From ZC4RG17 sp035304485 (lineage in GTDB: Bacteria > Actinomycetota > Acidimicrobiia > Spongiisociales > ZC4RG35): a DNA stretch of 20,588 nt. This document shows, piece after piece, positions 15,414 through 20,588 of this stretch. The notes beneath the pieces are model-generated. The model had not been told where the DNA came from, did no database searches, and worked only from the letters and a program-made list of their open reading frames with translations. The DNA is taken from positions 1 to 20,588 of the forward strand of contig DATGPZ010000071.1 of the NCBI GenBank assembly GCA_035304485.1. Reading direction: 5' to 3'. Position numbers and translations under genes: made by a program. Numbering within the stretch: the first letter of the stretch is position 1; the number at the start of each line of letters is the position of its first letter.

Positions 15414-16691
15414 ATGAGCGACCATCTCTCACGACACGATCAGATCATCGCCCCCGTCATCGCCTTCGACACCACCGTGGTGGCGCAACGGGCCGAGGGC
15501 ATTTGGGTGACCGACACGGACGGCAACCGTTGGGCCGATTTCGCTTGCGGTACCGCCGTCACCAACTTGGGCCACAACCATCCCGCCGTCGTCGCGGCGG
15601 CCCACGAGCAGATCGACCGGCTGATGCACTCGGGTTGCATCGTCCACTACGACAGCCTGCTCGACGCCGCCGAGCGCCTCGCCGCCGTGACCCCCGACGG
15701 CATCGAGAAGTTCGCCTTCGCCAACTCAGGCGCAGAAGCCGTGGAGGCGGCGGTCAAGCTCGCCCGGTACCACACCGGACGTCAAGGAGTGATCACCTTC
15801 CGGGGAGGGTTCCACGGCCGCACGATGGGGTCGGTGTCGTACACGACCTCCAACGCCAAGTACCGGAACGGATACCACCCCATCCTCGCCTCGACCTTCA
15901 CCGCCCCCTTTCCCCATCCCTATCGCTGGGGCATGAGCGAAGAGGCGGCGGTGGAGCGCTCGCTGCACGAGCTGGAACTGATGCTGAAGCACGTCGTCAC
16001 ACCCGAGAACATCGGTGCGATGCTGGTCGAGCCGGTGCAAGGCGAAGGCGGGTACTACCCGGCCCCGTCCTCCTTCCTGGAAGCCCTGCGGTCGATCTGC
16101 GACGAACACGGGATCATGCTCGTCTTCGACGAGGTCCAGACCGGGTTCGGCCGCACCGCCGAATGGTTCGCCTCGGATCATTTCTCGGTCGACCCCGACG
16201 TCATCGCCATCGGCAAAGGGATCGCCAACGGCATGCCCCTCTCGGCTTATGGCGCCGCCGCCGAGGTGATCGACGGCTGGCCGGTGGGCGCCCATGGAAC
16301 CACCTTCGGTGGGAACCCGGTGAGCTGTGCCGCCGCCACCGCCGTCCTCGACACGATGGGAGACCTCCTGCCCCACGCCCGGGAACTCTCGAAGCGGGCT
16401 TTCGACCGCCTGTCGGAGTTGCAGGAGAAGCACCCGACCATCGGCGACGTCCGCGGCCTAGGGCTGATGATCGGCGTCGAGCTCGTCTCCGATCGAGAGG
16501 CACGCACCCAGTCCAAGGAAGCGTTCGCCCACGTCCAGAGGTACTGCTTCGAGCGAGAGCTGATCATCATCGAGTGCGGCCCGGACGGCAACGTGATCCG
16601 CTTCATCCCCGCTCTAGTGACGACCAACGAAGAGCTCGACTGGGCCCTCGACCTGATCGACGCAGGCCTCACCGACTGGGAAACCTCGTAG
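15414..16691 (+). CDS. Class III PLP-dependent aminotransferase (GABA/alanine-glyoxylate type)
   Basis: This 425-residue fold-type I transaminase has the class III signatures SGAEAVEAAVKLAR (105-118), FHGRTMGS (133-140), LVFDEVQTGFGRT (236-248) with Asp239, and IAIGKGIANGMP with the PLP-binding Lys268. Overall it looks most like 4-aminobutyrate aminotransferases, but close relatives act on beta-alanine, 3-aminoisobutyrate, ornithine or alanine with glyoxylate, and the sequence alone does not settle which. It is divergent from allantoinase, which makes a nitrogen-catabolic role plausible, for example amination of glyoxylate from ureide breakdown. The ATG at 15414 has a strong AGAGGAG ribosome site. 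A large perfect inverted repeat follows its stop codon. Confidence 0.9.
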   Translation: MSDHLSRHDQIIAPVIAFDTTVVAQRAEGIWVTDTDGNRWADFACGTAVTNLGHNHPAVVAAAHEQIDRLMHSGCIVHYDSLLDAAERLAAVTPDGIEKFAFANSGAEAVEAAVKLARYHTGRQGVITFRGGFHGRTMGSVSYTTSNAKYRNGYHPILASTFTAPFPHPYRWGMSEEAAVERSLHELELMLKHVVTPENIGAMLVEPVQGEGGYYPAPSSFLEALRSICDEHGIMLVFDEVQTGFGRTAEWFASDHFSVDPDVIAIGKGIANGMPLSAYGAAAEVIDGWPVGAHGTTFGGNPVSCAAATAVLDTMGDLLPHARELSKRAFDRLSELQEKHPTIGDVRGLGLMIGVELVSDREARTQSKEAFAHVQRYCFERELIIIECGPDGNVIRFIPALVTTNEELDWALDLIDAGLTDWETS

Positions 16692-16708
16692 TACGGCCTC
16701 CGATTCGC

Positions 16709-16757
16709 TTTTGTGGTCCGGAAATGACGGTGTAACCGTCATTTCCGGACCACAGAA
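16709..16757. repeat. Long perfect inverted repeat (hairpin), terminator or REP-like element
   Basis: The 20-base arm at 16712-16731 (starting TGTGGTCCGG) is followed by a three-base loop (GTA) and its exact reverse complement at 16735-16754. Outer bases 16709-16711 with 16755-16757 add two T-A pairs and one T-G pair. It starts about 20 bases after the aminotransferase stop. Neither side has a run of T, so it is not a textbook intrinsic terminator, though actinobacterial terminators often lack one. It could also be a dispersed palindromic repeat. Confidence 0.85.
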
Positions 16758-16805
16758 CGGGATGGTGGGGCGGAACCGGACGGCGGCGGCCGACGTCGAA
16801 GTGGG

Positions 16806-17621
16806 ATGAAACAACTGCTCACCGTTCTGATGCTGGTGCTGGTGCTCGCCGCCTGCGCCGGCAACGGATCGACCGGGGAGGTCACCGTGCCCGAAGATCC
16901 CGACCGCGTGGTGCTCACCGTCACGTCCGAAGGCGGCTTCGTCCCGGTCGAGTTCAACCTCGATCGCATGCCCCGCTACGTGCTGATGGCCGACCGCACG
17001 TTGTACTTCCAGGGCCCGACGACCCTCGAGTTCCCCGGAGCCCTGCTCCCCAACGTCCAGCAGACGACCCTCCCCGAGAAGGCCTTCGACGAAGTTCTGA
17101 GCCTCATCGGAGAGCTCGGCCTCCCGGAGATAGACGAAGAAGTAGACAACCAGGGCGCCGAACAGATCGCCGACGCCACCACCGAGTTCATCACCTTCTA
17201 CGACGAGGCGGGAACCCACCGCTACGGGTTCTATGCCCTGGACATCAGCGATGCCGGCTCCACGGACCGGCTCCTGGCGATCGAGCTGGTTCAGGCACTG
17301 GACCAAGCCTCAGCCGACGGCCCGGCGACCCCATTCCATCCCGACCGGCTCCAGGTCGCGGCCGGACCCCCGATGGACTTCGACGGCCTGGGATCGACCG
17401 AACCGTGGCCGTTGTCGGCGTCATTCGAGGAGATGGACGAATGGGCGTTCGGCTGGCGCTGCCTCGAGCTGGAAGGCGAGGACGTCGATGAGCTGCTGGC
17501 GGTATTCGAATCCGCCAACCAGGCGACGGTTTGGGACACCGGCTCTGAGACCTACACGCTCAAGGCCCGCCCGCTACTTCCCGGCGAGACGGCCTGCAGT
17601 GGCGCACCTCAGGGAGCCTGA
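16806..17621 (+). CDS. Hypothetical secreted lipoprotein
   Basis: I do not recognise the family. The 271-residue product starts with a short positive N terminus, a leucine-rich hydrophobic stretch and a lipobox LAAC with Cys17, so it should be lipidated and anchored on the outside of the cytoplasmic membrane. The mature part begins with a Gly/Ser/Thr-rich linker and then an acidic globular domain containing repeated mixed strand/helix segments, with two further cysteines (in WRCLELEG and near the C terminus in TACSGAP) that could form a disulfide. No catalytic motif is evident. The ribosome site (GAAGTGGG) is weak. It is followed 18 bases later by a DUF456 membrane protein gene on the same strand and may be co-transcribed with it. 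Confidence 0.8.
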   Translation: MKQLLTVLMLVLVLAACAGNGSTGEVTVPEDPDRVVLTVTSEGGFVPVEFNLDRMPRYVLMADRTLYFQGPTTLEFPGALLPNVQQTTLPEKAFDEVLSLIGELGLPEIDEEVDNQGAEQIADATTEFITFYDEAGTHRYGFYALDISDAGSTDRLLAIELVQALDQASADGPATPFHPDRLQVAAGPPMDFDGLGSTEPWPLSASFEEMDEWAFGWRCLELEGEDVDELLAVFESANQATVWDTGSETYTLKARPLLPGETACSGAPQGA

Positions 17622-17639
17622 ACTGCCATCCTGACCGGT

Positions 17640-18122
17640 ATGGAACCCATCGGGGAAGTCCTCGTCGGTCTGGTGATACTGGTCGGACTGGTCGGGATAG
17701 TCGTGCCCGTGCTTCCCGGTCTGCTGTTGATCGTCGCCGCCATCGCCGTCTGGGCGCTGGTGACGGCAACGGGTCCGGCCTGGGCGATCGCCATCGGGGC
17801 CATCGTGGTCGGCGCCGGAAGCCAGGTCCTCAAGTACACGATTCCGGGTCGCCGGCTACGAGACCAGGGCGTACCCAGATCGACTCTCTACGCCGCCGGA
17901 CTGCTGGCGATCGTCGGGTTCTTCGTGATCCCGGTGGTCGGCGGCATCATCGGCTTCGTACTCGGAACCTACCTGGCCGAGTATCGCCGCCTGGGATCCG
18001 AAGCGGCCTGGCCGGCGACGAAGCGATCACTCGCCGCCGTCGGCCTGGCGATCGGAATCGAGCTGGTGGCCGGGTTGTCGATGGCGGCGGCCTGGCTGGC
18101 CGCCGCCATCTGGCTCACCTGA
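17640..18122 (+). CDS. DUF456-family integral membrane protein
   Basis: This is a 160-residue, very hydrophobic protein rich in Gly, Ala, Val and Ile. The N-terminal VGLVGIVVPVLPGLLLIVAA segment with the PVLPG turn, the later QVLKYTIPGRR region and the glycine-rich IPVVGGIIGFVLGTYLAEYRR segment match what I know of the DUF456 family, whose function is unknown. I estimate four to five membrane segments (about 5-30, 32-62, 82-112 and 130-158, some of them paired). The ATG at 17640 is the first start after the lipoprotein gene. Its stop lies 11 bases from the stop of the convergent acetyl-CoA synthetase gene. Confidence 0.85.
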   Translation: MEPIGEVLVGLVILVGLVGIVVPVLPGLLLIVAAIAVWALVTATGPAWAIAIGAIVVGAGSQVLKYTIPGRRLRDQGVPRSTLYAAGLLAIVGFFVIPVVGGIIGFVLGTYLAEYRRLGSEAAWPATKRSLAAVGLAIGIELVAGLSMAAAWLAAAIWLT

Positions 18123-18133
18123 CTCCGGCGTTC

Positions 18134-20083
18134 TCAGTCCTCTGTGACGACCGCGGCCTTCTTGGCGATCTCGTCGACGACATCCTGATTGGCCAGGGTG
18201 GTCACGTCGCCGAGCCGGCGGTTCTCCGAGATGTCCTTGAGCAGCCGCCGCATGATCTTCCCCGACCGGGTCTTCGGAAGGTCGTCCGTGAAGACGATCG
18301 ACGCCGGCTTGGCGATGGGTCCGATCGTGTCCGCGACGTGCTGGCGGAGTTCATCGATCAGGGCCTGATCGCCGACGCCGTCGCCCCGCAGCGTCACGAA
18401 AGCTGCAATGGCCTGGCCGGTCACCTCGTCCTTGCGGCCGATGACCGCCGCCTCGGCGACCTTGGGATGGGATACGAGGGCCGACTCGACCTCCATCGTC
18501 GAGATGTTGTGACCGGAAACCAGCATCACGTCATCGACGCGCCCCAACAGCCAGAAGTATCCGTCCTCGTCCCGCTTGGCGCCGTCGCCTGGGAAGTAGC
18601 GGCCGGGGAAACGTGACCAATACGTCTCCACGAACCGGTTGTCATCCCCCCAGATGGTCCGGGCCATCGATGGCCACGGCTGGGTGATGGCCAGGAAGCC
18701 GCCCCCGCCCAGGGGTACGGAGTTGCCCTCTTCGTCGACGACATCCGCCGCTATGCCCGGAAGCGGACGGGTGGCGGATCCGGGCTTGGTGGAGGTGACG
18801 CCCGGTAGGGGGGAGATCATGATCGCTCCGGTCTCGGTCTGCCACCACGTGTCCACGATGGGGCACTTCTCTCGCCCGATGTTGTGGTGGTACCAGATCC
18901 AGGCCTCGGGATTGATGGGCTCGCCGACCGTTCCCAGCAGACGCAACGTCGACATGTCGTGGCGGGCCGGGTACTCGTCGCCCCACTTCATGAAGGCCCG
19001 GATGGCGGTCGGAGCGGTGTAGAAAATCGTGACGCCGTACGACTCGATGATCTCCCACAGGCGATCCTTGTCGGGATAGTTGGGCGCTCCCTCGTAGATC
19101 ACGCTGGTGGTGCGGTTGGCGAGGGGCCCGTAGACGATGTAGCTGTGGCCGGTCACCCATCCGATGTCGGCCGCACACCAGTAGATGTCCTCGTCGGGCT
19201 TCAAGTCGAACACCTGGGCGTGGGTGGTGGCGATGCCGGTCAGGTATCCGCCCTGGGTGTGGACGATGCCCTTGGGTTTTCCGGTGGTTCCTGATGTGTA
19301 GAGGATATAGAGCGGATCCTCGGCGTTCAGCGGTACCGCCTCGCAGTCGTCGGATTGGCCCTCGACGAGGTCGTGCCACCAGACGTCGCGCCCTTCCTCC
19401 ATATGGATGTCGGATTCGGTCCGCTTCAGGACGATCACCTTCTCGACATCGGGCGTCCGCGCCAGCGCCACATCGGCATTCGCCTTGAGCGGCACCACCT
19501 TGCCACCGCGCCAAGCTCCGTCCTGGGTGATCACCACGCGGGCATCCGCGTCGAGGATCCGACTGGCGAGGGCATCGGACGAGAATCCACCGAAGACCAC
19601 TGAATGCACGATGCCGAGCCGGGCGCAGGCCAACATGGCGATAGGGAGCTCGGGCACCATTCCCATGTATATGGCGACCCGGTCGCCCTTGCCCAGGCCC
19701 AGCGACTGCAGTGCGTTGGCGAACCGATTGACCTCGGAGGCGAGATCCGCATAGGTGAGGGTGCGGGTGTCTCCCGGCTCCCCCACCCAGTGATAGGCCA
19801 CCTGGCCGCCGTGATCGGGCAGGTGGCGGTCGAGGCAGTTGTAGGCGACGTTGATCTGGCCGTCGGCGAACCACTTGTAGAAGGGGGGATTGGAGTCGTC
19901 CAACGCCTGGCTCGGCTCCTGGTACCACGTCAGACGCGACCGGGCTTGCTCCAGCCAGTACGCCTGATAGTCGGCAGCGGCCTTCTCGTACTCGTCGGCG
20001 CCGACGTTCGCCCGGGCGGCGAATTCGGGCGACGGTGGGAAGGTGCGGTCTTCGCTCAGGAGGTTCTCGATCGCCTGTGTCAT
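18134..20083 (-). CDS. acs: Acetyl-CoA synthetase (AMP-forming)
   Basis: The enzyme activates acetate with ATP and CoA to acetyl-CoA via acetyl-AMP in the cytosol. The 649-residue length is typical. Motifs are the N-terminal domain with YQAYWLEQARSRLTWY (39-54), the A3 phosphate loop YTSGTTGKPKG (262-272), WWQTETG (413-419), the hinge region DGYFWLLGRVDDVMLVSGHNIS with its conserved Asp/Arg, and LPKTRSGKIMRR with Lys609, the residue acetylated by Pat-type acetyltransferases and deacetylated by sirtuins in other bacteria. The ATG at 20083 has the ribosome site GGAAGGAG. It is transcribed away from the S-layer-like gene, and there is a promoter candidate upstream. Post-translational control by lysine acetylation is likely from the conserved site but not shown here. 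Confidence 0.97.
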   Translation of the reverse strand: MTQAIENLLSEDRTFPPSPEFAARANVGADEYEKAAADYQAYWLEQARSRLTWYQEPSQALDDSNPPFYKWFADGQINVAYNCLDRHLPDHGGQVAYHWVGEPGDTRTLTYADLASEVNRFANALQSLGLGKGDRVAIYMGMVPELPIAMLACARLGIVHSVVFGGFSSDALASRILDADARVVITQDGAWRGGKVVPLKANADVALARTPDVEKVIVLKRTESDIHMEEGRDVWWHDLVEGQSDDCEAVPLNAEDPLYILYTSGTTGKPKGIVHTQGGYLTGIATTHAQVFDLKPDEDIYWCAADIGWVTGHSYIVYGPLANRTTSVIYEGAPNYPDKDRLWEIIESYGVTIFYTAPTAIRAFMKWGDEYPARHDMSTLRLLGTVGEPINPEAWIWYHHNIGREKCPIVDTWWQTETGAIMISPLPGVTSTKPGSATRPLPGIAADVVDEEGNSVPLGGGGFLAITQPWPSMARTIWGDDNRFVETYWSRFPGRYFPGDGAKRDEDGYFWLLGRVDDVMLVSGHNISTMEVESALVSHPKVAEAAVIGRKDEVTGQAIAAFVTLRGDGVGDQALIDELRQHVADTIGPIAKPASIVFTDDLPKTRSGKIMRRLLKDISENRRLGDVTTLANQDVVDEIAKKAAVVTED

Positions 20084-20113
20084 GGTGCTCCTTCCGGGTC
20101 GCTGCTCCCCGAC

Positions 20114-20143
20114 ATCCTATGCCTCGCATCCAGAGGTTGTCTC
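20114..20143 (-). promoter_or_regulatory. Candidate sigma-70-type promoter of acs
   Basis: On the minus strand GAGACA (20143-20138) and TAGGAT (20119-20114) are separated by 18 bases, near the consensus -35/-10 layout. The -10 ends 30 bases before the acs ATG, leaving room for a short leader with its GGAAGGAG ribosome site. The match is partial (four of six at -35). Confidence 0.4.
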
Positions 20144-20301
20144 ACCCGCCGAGGGCGAGCGCCAGCCCCGGGCACCCATCTCGTTGTATCACAGCCGTCG
20201 TCGATGGCTCTGACTGGGTACTGTCCTTTTCGTCGATCAACTCCCTACTCGGTTCTCCGACACGAGATCGACAGAGGCAAGGCACGAGAAAGGAGACCAC
20301 G
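20144..20301. other. Intergenic region between acs and the S-layer-like gene
   Basis: Together with the acs promoter segment, this forms a 218-base divergent spacer, the longest gene-free stretch in the window. It must hold the promoter of the rightward gene. A TACTGT box at 20219-20224 preceded by TGGG is a weak extended -10 candidate. A clear AAAGGAGA ribosome site (20289-20296) leads the right-hand gene. I see no RNA gene or convincing repeat. Confidence 0.4.
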
Positions 20302-20588
20302 ATGCCTGCCCATTCCCGCCGCCTCACCGCCTTCCTGGTGGCGATGGCACTACTGGCTGTCACCCCGTTGGCGGTGATCGCCGCCGACGAGTTCGACGAC
20401 GTCCCCGACTCCAACATCTTCCACGACGACATCGCCTGGCTGGCCGACGCCGACGTCACCCGCGGCTGCAACCCACCCGACAACACCCAGTTCTGCCCGA
20501 GCGACAACGTCACCCGTGAGCAGATGGCCGCCTTCATGAAGCGTCTGGCCCAGAATCAGGTAGTCGATGCCGGCTGGTTGGAGGGCCG
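20302..20588 (+). CDS. Secreted protein with S-layer-homology-like repeat, 3' partial
   Basis: The frame is open to the window edge, giving 95 visible residues. The first 28 residues form a Sec signal peptide (SRRLTAFLVAMALLAVTPLAVIAA) with cleavage likely before DEF. The mature part begins with an SLH-like unit: FDDVPDSNIFHDDIAWLAD, then VTRGCNPPDNTQFCPSDN, then VTREQMAAFMKRLA. This layout, including two cysteines flanking a short loop, is common in extracellular proteins of Acidimicrobiia-like actinobacteria, where it may anchor the protein to the envelope. The effector domain, if any, lies beyond the window. The ATG at 20302 has the strong ribosome site AAAGGAGA and is divergent from acs. 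Confidence 0.88.
   Translation, partial: MPAHSRRLTAFLVAMALLAVTPLAVIAADEFDDVPDSNIFHDDIAWLADADVTRGCNPPDNTQFCPSDNVTREQMAAFMKRLAQNQVVDAGWLEG

Noticed and set aside
18642..20129. 495-codon minus-strand frame overlapping acs
   Set aside because: It is a shifted frame of acs on the same strand with Arg/Gly/Pro-rich shadow protein; acs itself has intact motifs.
1..20588. tRNA, rRNA, CRISPR array, insertion sequence or prophage
   Set aside because: No tRNA-like cloverleaf, no regularly spaced direct repeats, no transposase or integrase motifs were found on either strand; nearly all of the window is accounted for by metabolic genes.

Overview
The window is compact, GC-rich bacterial chromosome with GTG and TTG starts, four-base start/stop overlaps and almost no intergenic DNA. 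It most likely comes from an actinobacterium, possibly class Acidimicrobiia. Supporting this are the general codon style, a [4Fe-4S]-type PurF, TAnnnT promoter-like boxes close to start codons, and a secreted protein at the right edge with a cysteine-containing S-layer-homology-like repeat. The lineage is an inference from style, not from a marker gene.

Layout. Bases 2-574 hold the end of a crotonase-fold protein that lacks both usual catalytic glutamates. Bases 597-2992 hold purF and purM of de novo purine synthesis. From 2996 to about 16691 lies a purine salvage and degradation island in two minus-strand operons and two plus-strand genes. Operon A, read leftwards from 10344, encodes an 8-oxoguanine deaminase-like amidohydrolase, a three-subunit xanthine dehydrogenase (FAD, 2Fe-2S, molybdopterin), an AAH1/ADE-type adenine deaminase and an AzgA-type purine permease. 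Operon B, read leftwards from 15251, encodes allantoinase, a single-chain fusion of allantoicase with OHCU decarboxylase, and urate oxidase. The plus-strand genes are a CitE/HpcH-like protein of unknown function (10396-11673), which sits between the operons, and a class III aminotransferase (15414-16691), which diverges from allantoinase. The rest holds a perfect 20-bp inverted repeat (16712-16754), a lipoprotein, a DUF456 membrane protein, acetyl-CoA synthetase, and a truncated S-layer-homology-like gene at the right end.

How the genes work together. The permease imports purine bases. Adenine deaminase makes hypoxanthine, xanthine dehydrogenase oxidises it to urate, and the 8-oxoguanine deaminase gives a second route to urate from oxidised guanine. 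Uricase, OHCU decarboxylase, allantoinase and allantoicase then take urate to ureidoglycolate and urea. Three parts are not seen here: 5-hydroxyisourate hydrolase, a ureidoglycolate lyase and any transcriptional regulator. The CitE-like protein and the aminotransferase are candidates for handling the glyoxylate end of the pathway, but that is an inference from position. The most interesting items are the allantoicase-OHCU decarboxylase fusion, the uncharacterised CitE-like protein, and the perfect hairpin after the aminotransferase gene.
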